A stretch of DNA of 64,000 nt from SZUA-36 sp963749115. GTDB lineage: Bacteria > Pseudomonadota > Gammaproteobacteria > Xanthomonadales > SZUA-36. The stretch covers positions 1-64,000 of the forward strand of contig CAVVLP010000006.1 of assembly GCA_963749115.1 (NCBI GenBank), written 5' to 3'. How positions within the stretch are numbered: position 1 is the first letter of the stretch; each line of letters opens with the position of its first letter. The notes beneath the pieces were generated by a model that saw only the letters and a program-made list of their open reading frames with translations, searched no databases and was not told where the DNA came from. Made by a program: the position numbers and the translations under genes. Of the stretch, positions 35,302-43,570 are shown piece by piece.

Positions 35302-36201
35302 ATGGATAGACGAGGTTTTCTAAAAACATCACTGGTTGTCGGTGGAACCGCGTTGACAGGCAAGAAAGCACGCGCCCAGGAACAACACGATCCGGAAGAG
35401 TTTGTAGGTATTTTGGTAGACACCACACGCTGTATCGGCTGCCGGGCCTGTGAAGTTGCCTGTGGCGAAACCTGGGATATGCATGTACCCGACGTGCTCA
35501 ATGACGGAGCGCTGGAAACGCACCGCAATACCGATGAGAATCAATATACCGTCGTCAATAAATTCGAAACGGAAAAAGGCGATGTGTTTGTCAAGAAACA
35601 GTGTATGCATTGCTACCAGGCTGCCTGCGCGACCGCCTGCCCGACCGAGGCGATGAAGCAAATGAACGGTGGTCCGGTTGTCTGGAGGGGAAGCAAGTGT
35701 ATTGGCTGCCGCTTCTGCATGATTTCCTGCCCGTTTGACATGCCAAAATTCGAGTATGACGAATGGAACCCGAAACTGCAGAAATGCACCATGTGTTTCG
35801 AACGTCTGGAGGAGGGTCAAAAACCCGCCTGTGTCGAGGCCTGTCCTACCGATGCGCTGATGTTTGGGTCGCGTCTGAAAAATCTCGAAATTGCCAGGCA
35901 CAGAATTTACAGCTACCCGGATAAATATGTACACCATATCTACGGTGAGCACGAAGTTGGCGGAACCGGTTACATCTATCTGTCGGCCGTGCCGTTTGAC
36001 CAGATAGGTTTCAGAACAGACCTCGGTAAACGACCCTACCCCGAGTATACAAAGGAATTCCTCTACGCCGTACCGATGATTCTTTTTGGTGTCCCTGCTT
36101 TTCTGCTGGGCCTCAATGCACTTGCGGGCAATAACACGCAAAGTGTGGATGCAGAGTTCGAAATTGACGTCAGCCCGGATAACGAGGGGGACAAACCATG
36201 A
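35302..36201 (+). CDS. Tat-exported ferredoxin-like FeS subunit (HybA/DsrO/HmcB type)
   Basis: A 299-residue electron-transfer subunit. A twin-arginine signal (RRGFLK) opens the protein. Four cysteine groups bind four 4Fe-4S clusters: CIGCRACEVAC, CMHCYQAACATACP, CIGCRFCMISCPF and CTMCFERLEEGQKPACVEACP. A C-terminal hydrophobic helix (about 255-275) anchors it at the periplasmic face of the membrane. It should relay electrons between the nine-heme cytochrome and the NrfD quinone-reactive subunit, whose gene overlaps by four bases. Confidence 0.9.
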   Translation: MDRRGFLKTSLVVGGTALTGKKARAQEQHDPEEFVGILVDTTRCIGCRACEVACGETWDMHVPDVLNDGALETHRNTDENQYTVVNKFETEKGDVFVKKQCMHCYQAACATACPTEAMKQMNGGPVVWRGSKCIGCRFCMISCPFDMPKFEYDEWNPKLQKCTMCFERLEEGQKPACVEACPTDALMFGSRLKNLEIARHRIYSYPDKYVHHIYGEHEVGGTGYIYLSAVPFDQIGFRTDLGKRPYPEYTKEFLYAVPMILFGVPAFLLGLNALAGNNTQSVDAEFEIDVSPDNEGDKP

Positions 36202-37409
36202 ATAGCAATACCCATGTCAGTAGTGCCCCCATTACGTCATTTGGTGACTTTTTTCGATTCTTGCTGCAGGAGTTGAAACCACGCGGGCCGTGGCTCACGC
36301 CTTTCAATATCATCTCGATCCCGGTGATCTTGACCGGACTGGTTATCCTGGTTTATCGCTTCAGATACGGTCTCGGTTCGGTGACTAACCTTTCGCAGGA
36401 AACCCCCTGGGGCCTGTGGATGGGGTTCGACGTTATCACGGGTGTGGCGCTCGCCGGCGGCGCTTATGTCATCACTTTCGTGGTGTACGTCATCGGTGAC
36501 AAGCGATACGAATCCATCGTCCGCGCGACCGTCTTGAACGGCTTTCTCGCCTACTGCTTTTACGGCGGCGCACTGCTGATCGATCTCGGCCGGCCGTGGC
36601 AAGCCCCGAACCCATACATCGGCAACTCGTTCGGGTTCAGTTCCGTCCTGTTCCTGATCTGCTGGCATTTCCTGCTCTACATGGTCGCGGAATTCATCGA
36701 GTTCTCGCCGGTCATCGCGGAATGGCTGAACCTGGAAAAAGCCCGTAAATTCCTCAAGAATCTGACACTCGTCACCGTTGTGCTTGGAATAACGCTGTCG
36801 ATACTGCACCAGTCGGGCCTTGGGGCGCTGTTCCTCATGGCCAAGCCCAAGATTCACCCCCTGTGGTGGTCGGAATTCATCCCGATCCTGTTCTTCGTTT
36901 CCAGCATCTACGCTGGCCTGTGCATGATTATCATCGAAGGGACCGTCAGTCACAGGGTTTTTAGCCGCCTGATACCTGCTAAGCATCACAAAGAGTTTGA
37001 CGGTATCGTGTTCGGCCTGGCCAAGGGCGCGGCCATCACAATGTTCGTTTATTACTTTTTCAAAGCACTGCTTTTCATTCACGACAAGCAGTGGGAAATG
37101 GTCGTCAATGAATGGGGTCTCTGGTACCTCGTGGAGGTGATAGGATTTGTACTGGTCCCGGCCCTGATGTTCGCCTTTGGCTTCAAGCACAAAAGTTTGA
37201 ACATCGTCAAAATCGCGGCAATCATGGCGTTGTTGGGCATCATACTCAACCGGCTCAATATCTCCATTATCGCTTTCAACTGGTACGCGGATGTACATTA
37301 TTTCCCGTCGTGGCAGGAAATAATCGTCACGCTGATGGTCATATTTGCTGAACTCTGGGTGTTCCGCTGGGTCGTCACGCGTTTGCCGGTTTTGAACGGA
37401 AAGCATTAG
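36198..37409 (+). CDS. NrfD/HybB-type quinone-reactive membrane subunit, module 1
   Basis: A 403-residue integral membrane protein with about ten helices. It belongs to the NrfD/PsrC/HybB family, which exchanges electrons with menaquinone or ubiquinone. Family phrases are TPWGLWMGFDVITGVALAGGAY and IDLGRPW. Start overlaps the FeS gene (ATGA), consistent with an FeS/NrfD pair. A molybdopterin catalytic subunit is not encoded near it, so the module resembles Hmc/Nhc-like redox complexes rather than a reductase. Confidence 0.9.
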   Translation: MNSNTHVSSAPITSFGDFFRFLLQELKPRGPWLTPFNIISIPVILTGLVILVYRFRYGLGSVTNLSQETPWGLWMGFDVITGVALAGGAYVITFVVYVIGDKRYESIVRATVLNGFLAYCFYGGALLIDLGRPWQAPNPYIGNSFGFSSVLFLICWHFLLYMVAEFIEFSPVIAEWLNLEKARKFLKNLTLVTVVLGITLSILHQSGLGALFLMAKPKIHPLWWSEFIPILFFVSSIYAGLCMIIIEGTVSHRVFSRLIPAKHHKEFDGIVFGLAKGAAITMFVYYFFKALLFIHDKQWEMVVNEWGLWYLVEVIGFVLVPALMFAFGFKHKSLNIVKIAAIMALLGIILNRLNISIIAFNWYADVHYFPSWQEIIVTLMVIFAELWVFRWVVTRLPVLNGKH

Positions 37410-37469
37410 AATTAAGCCGTAACACACCGCGATGCGGTGCGTTGCGGTCCACCCAAACAAGGAGCCGAA

Positions 37470-37610
37470 ATGGATTCGTTTACCTATGTAAATATCTTTG
37501 AAACGAAAGGCCTCGAGTACTTGCTTTTATTGTGTTTCTGGGCGCTGTTTGTCTACTTGATCCGATACCTTTCACCATCGGATAAAAAGCGTAAAGATTC
37601 ACATCGATAA
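37470..37610 (+). CDS. Small membrane subunit next to NrfD (HmcD/NhcD-like position)
   Basis: A 46-residue ORF with AAGGAG about six bases before its ATG. It begins MDSFTYVNIFETKGLEYLL, has one hydrophobic helix at about 17-33 and a basic tail (DKKRKDSHR). It lies 60 bases after NrfD and 20 bases before the kinase gene. Hmc and Nhc operons of sulfate reducers carry a small hydrophobic protein after the NrfD gene; the match here is by position and topology, not proven homology. Its good ribosome-binding site and tight spacing argue that it is translated. Confidence 0.7.
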   Translation: MDSFTYVNIFETKGLEYLLLLCFWALFVYLIRYLSPSDKKRKDSHR

Positions 37611-37629
37611 ACACCCTTTGGGGTGACTT

Positions 37630-39495
37630 ATGCTCAATAGCAAAATAGGCCTGAAACTGACCTTCGGTGTCGTCCTGACACTGCTTGTCGTGATCAGCAT
37701 TTTTGCCTATTTCAATATCCAGTCCGAAAACAAGACCCTGCTGATGGAAGTCGAGCGGCACGCAACCCAGTTCAGCGATCACCTGAAGTCCGACATGGGC
37801 TATGACATGTTGCATAACGACCGGGTGCGAATCCAGGACAGCATCAGTCGAATCGGTGGCCAGGGAGCCATTGACGGCATCCGTGTCTTCAACAAGGATG
37901 GAGAGGTGATCTACTCGTCGATCCCGAAGGAGATCGGGAAGATGGTCACCATGCAGGCTACCAGCTGTTACCGCTGTCACCTGACGGGCGAGCCGATTAA
38001 AAAATTGCAGAAGCAGGAACATATGCGGATCTTCCGCCCTGAACCCGACGGACCGCGGCTACTGGGTATTATCAACCCGGTTTACAACGAACCATCGTGC
38101 TGGACGTCAACCTGCCACGCACACCCCGAATCGCAGACCGTGCTCGGGGTACTGGACGTCACGATGCCACTGGACAAGGTTGATGAAAACATTCGCCGCA
38201 GCCAGATTGCAATCGTGGTTCTTGCTGTTAGTGTCATCATTCTCCTGAGCCTGATCATCGGTTTCCTGGTCCGCTGGTGGATCGACAGGCCAGTCCAGGA
38301 TCTACTCAAGGCCACCAGGGAAGTGTCCGGTGGAAACCTCAACTACCGGGTCGAAGTAAAGAGGGAAGATGAGCTGGGAATGCTGGCCAAGTCTTTCAAC
38401 AGCATGACCGATAACCTGGCGGAGGCACGGTTGCAGTTGTTCCAGTCAGACAAGCTCGCCTCCCTCGGTAGGCTGGCAGCAGGCGTGGCGCACGAAATCA
38501 ACAACCCCCTGACCGCCGTACTCACCAACAGCTCATACCTGTTGAAGCGATCAGAAGGGCAACCGGAAATCAGCGACGACCTGCAGGTCATCGTTTCCGA
38601 AACCATCCGCTGCCGGGAGATCGTCAAGAGCCTGCTGGATTTTGCCCGCCAGACCGTGCCAAAGAAACGCATGGCCGATATCAACGAAATTATCCGGCGC
38701 GCCACAACCGTGGTCGAGAACCAGCTCTCCATGAAACAGGTAGACCTGCTCATGGAACTGGATCAAGCACTTCCGAAAGTGCGGGCCGACGCCAACCAGA
38801 TTCAACAGGTTTTTATCAACCTGGTGGTCAACGCCTGCGATGCCATCGGAGAAGAAGGCGGCACGATAAAAATCACGAGCAAGGTGATCAGCCTGAGCCC
38901 GCAGGGAACCCTGCAGATCAAGCGCGCCCTGTGCCGGAAGCGGCATGACCTGGTCGACCGAAAGGTCCAGATCGACGCAAAACCCGCGATCAGCATGCGC
39001 TACCGCAAAAAGAAGCAGACCGGTCTTATCCATCTCAACCCCATGTATGGATCAACCAAACATCGCCTGGGTGACATGCCCCCTCTCGAGGAAGGTGTTG
39101 ACCTCATGTGCCCGGACTGCTCGGCTTCGCTCATCGCAGAGGGGGAGACCTGCCCGAAGTGCGGCGCACCGATCTATGCATTCGAGGTGCCTTTGAAAGG
39201 GATGGTTCAAGGTTGTTTACGGGAAGGCTGCGACTGGCATCACTGGGAGCAGGCCGAGTCTGCCTGGAATGACGAATACGTGGAGGTCCAGGTGATTGAC
39301 AGTGGTTGCGGCATTCCCAAGTCGCAGATGGAGAAACTTTTTGAGCCGTTTACAACGACCAAGGGACAAAAGGGAACCGGCCTGGGCCTGGCTGTTACAT
39401 GGGGGATCATTGACAACCATAATGGTACGATCTCGGTTGACAGCGAAGTCGGTAAGGGCACGACCTTCATCATCCGCATTCCGGTGGGAGCATAG
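37630..39495 (+). CDS. c-heme sensor histidine kinase with zinc-ribbon insertion in ATPase domain
   Basis: A 621-residue membrane kinase. A first helix (about 10-28) and a second (193-215) flank a periplasmic sensor with CYRCH (113-117) and CWTSTCH (157-163), suited to covalent heme. A HAMP-like linker (216-270) precedes the HisKA motif with H288 in AAGVAHEINNPL. The ATPase domain has its N-box at 391-405 (VFINLVVNACDAIG) and D-box DSGCGIP at 557. Between them lies an insert of about 130 residues carrying CPDC (494-497), CPKC (508-511) and C529/C534, like a zinc ribbon. A normal kinase has far fewer residues there. It starts 20 bases after the small subunit gene, and the REC-GcvH gene follows after 3 bases. 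Redox or heme-ligand sensing is inferred. Confidence 0.88.
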   Translation: MLNSKIGLKLTFGVVLTLLVVISIFAYFNIQSENKTLLMEVERHATQFSDHLKSDMGYDMLHNDRVRIQDSISRIGGQGAIDGIRVFNKDGEVIYSSIPKEIGKMVTMQATSCYRCHLTGEPIKKLQKQEHMRIFRPEPDGPRLLGIINPVYNEPSCWTSTCHAHPESQTVLGVLDVTMPLDKVDENIRRSQIAIVVLAVSVIILLSLIIGFLVRWWIDRPVQDLLKATREVSGGNLNYRVEVKREDELGMLAKSFNSMTDNLAEARLQLFQSDKLASLGRLAAGVAHEINNPLTAVLTNSSYLLKRSEGQPEISDDLQVIVSETIRCREIVKSLLDFARQTVPKKRMADINEIIRRATTVVENQLSMKQVDLLMELDQALPKVRADANQIQQVFINLVVNACDAIGEEGGTIKITSKVISLSPQGTLQIKRALCRKRHDLVDRKVQIDAKPAISMRYRKKKQTGLIHLNPMYGSTKHRLGDMPPLEEGVDLMCPDCSASLIAEGETCPKCGAPIYAFEVPLKGMVQGCLREGCDWHHWEQAESAWNDEYVEVQVIDSGCGIPKSQMEKLFEPFTTTKGQKGTGLGLAVTWGIIDNHNGTISVDSEVGKGTTFIIRIPVGA

Positions 39496-39498
39496 ATC

Positions 39499-40281
39499 AT
39501 GTTGCAGGATATTCTCGTTATCGACGATGAACCGACCGTCACACAGGCCGTGGTGAAGATTTGTGGCGCGGAAGGTATGACGGTATCCGCCGCCGGCCAT
39601 GCTTCTGAAGCCTTGCGGAACCTGGAGGAAAGTGAATTTCACCTGATGCTCTGCGACATCATGATGCCGGAACTCAATGGCTTCCAGTTCCTCGAAGAAC
39701 TTGCCCGCAGGGGTATCCGCACGCCCGTTGTCATGATGACCGGATACTCCACGGTTGAAAACGCGGTCAGGAGCCTGACCTCGACAGGTGCGGTGGACTA
39801 TATACCAAAACCGTTTACCGCCGATGAATTGCTCACGGTGGTTGGACGCAGCCTCCGTTGTGGCATGTTGCTGGACGAAGCGGAGTCAGCCGGTCTGCCG
39901 GGCAGTGGCGCCATGAGTTTCGTCCCCCCACCTGCACATTATCACCGCCTGGGTTATGCCAGCTGGGTCCTGATGGAGGATAAGGGCACTGCAAAAATCG
40001 GAGTGAGTGACCTGTTCCTGAAGGCGATGGAAGGAATCGAAGAAATCGAACTTTCACCACTGGGCGAAGACCTCTTGCAGGGGGTGACCTGTGCTGAAGC
40101 GATTTCTCCGGACGGGTCGAAACACAGCATCATGTGCCCGTTGAGCGGCAGTGTGCTCGAAGTGAATCAAAATGCACTGTCAGATCCTTCGCTGGTGGAG
40201 AGGGACCCCTATTTCAGGGGCTGGTTATACCGGGTTCTGCCAACTAATCCGAAAAGTGATTTGCAGTGGCTCAGTCTATGA
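39499..40281 (+). CDS. Response regulator with GcvH-like output domain
   Basis: A 260-residue soluble regulator. The receiver domain (about 1-120) has D9/D10, phosphoacceptor D53 (LCDIMMPELNG), T81 and K104 (YIPKPF). A second domain (about 140-250) aligns with glycine-cleavage H protein: YHRLGYASWVLMEDKGTAKIGVSDLFLKAM, then CPLSGSVLEVNQNALSDPSLV and DPYFRGWLYRV. The lipoylation motif is absent (AEAISPDGSKHS takes its place). The start lies three bases after the kinase stop, so the two are clearly a pair. It shares its architecture with the regulator at 33128 but lacks the membrane helix. Confidence 0.88.
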   Translation: MLQDILVIDDEPTVTQAVVKICGAEGMTVSAAGHASEALRNLEESEFHLMLCDIMMPELNGFQFLEELARRGIRTPVVMMTGYSTVENAVRSLTSTGAVDYIPKPFTADELLTVVGRSLRCGMLLDEAESAGLPGSGAMSFVPPPAHYHRLGYASWVLMEDKGTAKIGVSDLFLKAMEGIEEIELSPLGEDLLQGVTCAEAISPDGSKHSIMCPLSGSVLEVNQNALSDPSLVERDPYFRGWLYRVLPTNPKSDLQWLSL

Positions 40282-40404
40282 AGCCCAACACTGGATTGAA
40301 CGTTAACAGGCAAACTGTCCCTGTAAACTGTTTGGTAATTCCAGGCACCCAGACCACACTTTCTCAAGCATGTCTACAAGATATCTGACAATGCGACTAT
40401 ATTG

Positions 40405-40418
40405 TTGATATAGGTCAT
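40405..40418. promoter_or_regulatory. FNR/ANR/DNR-type box upstream of module 2
   Basis: TTGATATAGGTCAT differs from the site at 32823-32836 in one base. It lies 80 bases before the octaheme cytochrome ATG, a normal distance for an activator-dependent promoter. Both sites precede NrfD modules, which supports shared anaerobic or nitrosative control. Confidence 0.65.
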
Positions 40419-40498
40419 TTTACTCTCCATACGGAAGCGTATCCTTCAGGTAAGTTATCAGATAAATCCACTCCCCAGGTGGGCCTCCGATTAAGGAT

Positions 40499-41431
40499 AT
40501 GATGATGGTCTTATTACTCAAGAATACCTTTTGTTTAGTGATTCTCTTTGTGTTCGTTTCTGCCGCACAAGCGGCCGATTACGAAGGCTCCCGAAAATGC
40601 AGGATGTGCCATAAGGACGAGTATGAACAGTGGAAGGAGTCGCCTCATGCCCTGGCTTTTTCCAATGGCTTCCAGGAAACCTGGAAAGAGCTAGGTAGTG
40701 ATCCCACCTGCCTGGCCTGCCATGCCACCGGCGCAGACATTGAAGCCGGTACCTTTTCGCACCCCGGCGTCACCTGTGAATCCTGCCATGGAATCATGAG
40801 CAAAGGGCATTCCAAGAAAGACGCCGAAATGCCCCTGCCCATCACCTCGGAAGTTTGCCGGGATTGCCACATACGAACTTACCAGGAGTGGCAATTAAGC
40901 CGGCACAGCCAGGCAGATATCCGGTGCTTCGATTGTCATGGTGTGCATACCCAAACCCTGCGCTTAAAAGGCGGTGACCTGCTCTGCGGGGCCTGTCACT
41001 CGCAGCGCCTCGAGGATTTCGCACATGCAACCCACCAATTGGAAGGCCTGCATTGCAACAGTTGCCATATGCCGTTGTCCGCCGAACCCGAGAATGTCAT
41101 CGAGGGTGTAAACGCGCCCGGACACAACCTTCACGTTGGCACTGAAGTTTGCGGCCGCTGTCACGCTGACATGGTGCACTCGAGTGCCCAGTTGCCTGAG
41201 ATGCGTGAACAGTTGATGGAAGCAACCAGGGGTCAGTACCTGACAGGTGGCAAGGGCGCGCTGGAACTGTATGAAGAAGTACGGACGCTGACCTGGATGC
41301 TCGACAGCGCACGTAAAAAGCTCTGGACTGTCTCTGTCCTGGGCCTGCTGGTTGGCTTACTGCTCGGCTGGATGTTCGGCTGGTATTTTCTGAAAAAGAA
41401 GAATACCCCAATGAAAAAGCACCGGACATAA
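40499..41431 (+). CDS. Membrane-anchored octaheme cytochrome c
   Basis: A 310-residue protein with a signal peptide (ending AAQAAD), eight CXXCH motifs and a C-terminal membrane helix at about 280-300. The motifs are CRMCH, CLACH, CESCH, CRDCH, CFDCH, CGACH, CNSCH and CGRCH, with c554-like spacing in the first part. Order with the following FeS and NrfD genes parallels the Ohc complex of Desulfovibrio. It is likely a periplasm-facing electron carrier anchored to the inner membrane. The stop lies seven bases before the FeS gene start. Confidence 0.87.
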   Translation: MMMVLLLKNTFCLVILFVFVSAAQAADYEGSRKCRMCHKDEYEQWKESPHALAFSNGFQETWKELGSDPTCLACHATGADIEAGTFSHPGVTCESCHGIMSKGHSKKDAEMPLPITSEVCRDCHIRTYQEWQLSRHSQADIRCFDCHGVHTQTLRLKGGDLLCGACHSQRLEDFAHATHQLEGLHCNSCHMPLSAEPENVIEGVNAPGHNLHVGTEVCGRCHADMVHSSAQLPEMREQLMEATRGQYLTGGKGALELYEEVRTLTWMLDSARKKLWTVSVLGLLVGLLLGWMFGWYFLKKKNTPMKKHRT

Positions 41432-41438
41432 CAAGGAC

Positions 41439-42359
41439 TTGAACACGTTTAACCGCAGGCGGTTCCTGCAAGGCCTGGCAGGCGGAACGGGCCTCTGTGT
41501 CATTTCACCTGAAGGCTTGAAGGCACATAAGCCGGCTTTTGCGGATACCCCGTCTGTACTGGTTGATATCACGCGATGCATCGGATGCCGCTCGTGCATG
41601 CGGGCCTGCAAGCAGGCCAATGACCTGCCCGTCACTAGTGATTTAACTGCTGATTTTCCCGGCACATGGGATTCAGAGGAACTGCGCTTTGACCAGTGGA
41701 CCGTGGTCAACCCGGTAACCGGTCACAATGAGGACGGTGTCGAGGTCACGCGTAATATCAAGTCGCAGTGCATGCACTGCCTGGAACCCACCTGTGTTTC
41801 CGTATGCCCAGTCGGGGCGATGACAAAATCTGAAGTGGGGCCGATCCTTTACAGTGCAGACCGCTGCATCGGCTGCCGCTACTGCATCATGGCCTGTCCG
41901 TTTGATATCCCCAAGTTCGAGTGGGAAGGGGGTATGTGGGCGGTCATAGGCAAGTGCCAGTTCTGTGCCCACACACGGCTTGCGGAAGGACGGCTTCCTG
42001 CCTGTGTCGAGTCCTGCCCGACCGGCGCACTGAAATTTGGCACGCGGGATGCGCTCCTGTTTGAGGCCCGGGCCCGGATCAAGACACAAGCTGACCGTTA
42101 CGTTAACCATATATACGGCGAGAATGAGGCCGGTGGAACCGCCTGGCTTTATCTCTCTGACGTACCCTTTGAAAACATCGGGTTTAAATCCGGCGTGGAA
42201 ACAGCGCCGATGCCACCCCTGACCTGGGAAGTTCTGTCCAAGATTCCCATCATGGCCTCGGCCATGGCTGGGCTGTTCGGCACGGTGGCCTGGAGTCTTA
42301 AAAGGCGCGAGGCAGCGGAAAGGCGGGAAGCGTCCGAAAGCCAGGAGGAATCCGAATGA
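41439..42359 (+). CDS. Tat-exported FeS subunit (HybA/DsrO/HmcB type), module 2
   Basis: A 306-residue paralog of the subunit at 35302. The twin-arginine signal (RRRFLQG) is close to the start. Cluster motifs are CIGCRSCMRAC, CMHCLEPTCVSVCP, CIGCRYCIMACPF and CQFCAHTRLAEGRLPACVESCP, giving four 4Fe-4S centres. A C-terminal helix anchors the protein. No ATG is available; TTG at 41439 is the best start, with AAGGA very close to it, so the start is a little uncertain. It overlaps the NrfD gene by four bases. Confidence 0.88.
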   Translation: MNTFNRRRFLQGLAGGTGLCVISPEGLKAHKPAFADTPSVLVDITRCIGCRSCMRACKQANDLPVTSDLTADFPGTWDSEELRFDQWTVVNPVTGHNEDGVEVTRNIKSQCMHCLEPTCVSVCPVGAMTKSEVGPILYSADRCIGCRYCIMACPFDIPKFEWEGGMWAVIGKCQFCAHTRLAEGRLPACVESCPTGALKFGTRDALLFEARARIKTQADRYVNHIYGENEAGGTAWLYLSDVPFENIGFKSGVETAPMPPLTWEVLSKIPIMASAMAGLFGTVAWSLKRREAAERREASESQEESE

Positions 42360-43564
42360 ACGGCTGGCTTTTCATACTTGCATGCGTGGCTGTTTTGACC
42401 TGGGTGGCCATATGCCTGGCCTATGACAAGAGACCGCGTTTCCTGCGCCCGGTTACATTCGTCACCATTGCTTGTATCTGGCTTGCGGCATTGTGGACGT
42501 TGATCCGGCGCTTCACCGAGGGTCTCGGCGCGGTATCGGGCATGAATGACGCTGCCCCCTGGGGATTGTGGATTGGTGCGGATGTATTCGCAGGTGTTGC
42601 CCTGGCAGCCGGTGGCTTCGTCATTGCTGCCACGGTGCATATTTTTCGCATCGAACGCTTCAAACCGATACTGAGGCCGACCATACTCACGGCATTTCTG
42701 GGTTACATGCTGGTCGCGGTTGCGCTCTTTATCGACATCGGCCGACCGTTGAGTTGGTGGCATCCGCTGGTTATGTGGCAACACCACTCGATCATGTTCG
42801 AAGTGACCTGGTGCGTGATACTTTACTCGACGGTGCTGGCCATTGAAACCAGCCCGCCCGTACTTGAACGCCTTGGATTAACCAGGCTTTTGAGAATCGT
42901 CCAGGTAACCACGATACCGGTTGTCATTGCGGGTGTAATCCTCTCCACCATGCACCAGTCTTCACTTGGTTCCCTGTACCTGATAGTTCCTGAAAAGCTC
43001 TACCCGTTGTGGTACTCACCCCTGTTGCCGGTGTTTTTCCTGATCTCCGCGGTAGCTGCCGGTATGTGCGTGGTGATCGTCGAGTCGTTTTTCTCGGCCA
43101 AAATCCTGAATCATGGCCTCGAGTCGATGCTGATGAGGGACCTGGGCAGGGCTGCGGCCATCATCCTGTTTATTTACCTGGTGATGAAAATAGCGGACCT
43201 CGCCGCACGCGGATCCCTGGGTATGGTTCTTGAAGGAAGCCTGCAGAGCCGCCTGTTCCTGTTGGAAATGGTGGGCTGCGTTGCATTGCCTGCGATACTG
43301 CTGTCAATCAGGAAAGTACGGTTGTTACCGAGATGGCTGCTTGGCGCCTCGCTGCTCGTTATGGCGGGGATCGTACTGAACAGGATAAATGTCAGTTGGT
43401 TCGGAATGTCAGTCAGCGATCACCTGCACTATATTCCGACCTGGATGGAAATTGCCTTGTCGCTTGCTTTTTTTACCGGGGGCACTGTCATTTTCCTTCT
43501 CGCGGTGCACTACCTGCCGATTTTCCCGAAAGCCGGGGACGAGCCGGCTGAAATACAGCGCTAA
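42356..43564 (+). CDS. NrfD/HybB-type quinone-reactive membrane subunit, module 2
   Basis: A 402-residue membrane protein with about ten helices, homologous to the module 1 subunit: APWGLWIGADVFAGVALAAGGFV, FIDIGRPLSWWHPL and the helix-rich centre correspond. It should take electrons from or give them to the quinone pool. It ends six bases before the stop of the convergent AmpG-like gene, leaving no room for a separate terminator between them. Confidence 0.9.
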   Translation: MNGWLFILACVAVLTWVAICLAYDKRPRFLRPVTFVTIACIWLAALWTLIRRFTEGLGAVSGMNDAAPWGLWIGADVFAGVALAAGGFVIAATVHIFRIERFKPILRPTILTAFLGYMLVAVALFIDIGRPLSWWHPLVMWQHHSIMFEVTWCVILYSTVLAIETSPPVLERLGLTRLLRIVQVTTIPVVIAGVILSTMHQSSLGSLYLIVPEKLYPLWYSPLLPVFFLISAVAAGMCVVIVESFFSAKILNHGLESMLMRDLGRAAAIILFIYLVMKIADLAARGSLGMVLEGSLQSRLFLLEMVGCVALPAILLSIRKVRLLPRWLLGASLLVMAGIVLNRINVSWFGMSVSDHLHYIPTWMEIALSLAFFTGGTVIFLLAVHYLPIFPKAGDEPAEIQR

Positions 43565-43570
43565 GTCCAA

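Noticed and set aside
36237..37460. A 407-codon open frame on the minus strand opposite the NrfD gene
   Set aside because: It is polar and His/Asp/Gln-rich without domains, as expected for the antisense of a hydrophobic gene; the plus strand gene has clear family motifs and coupled start.
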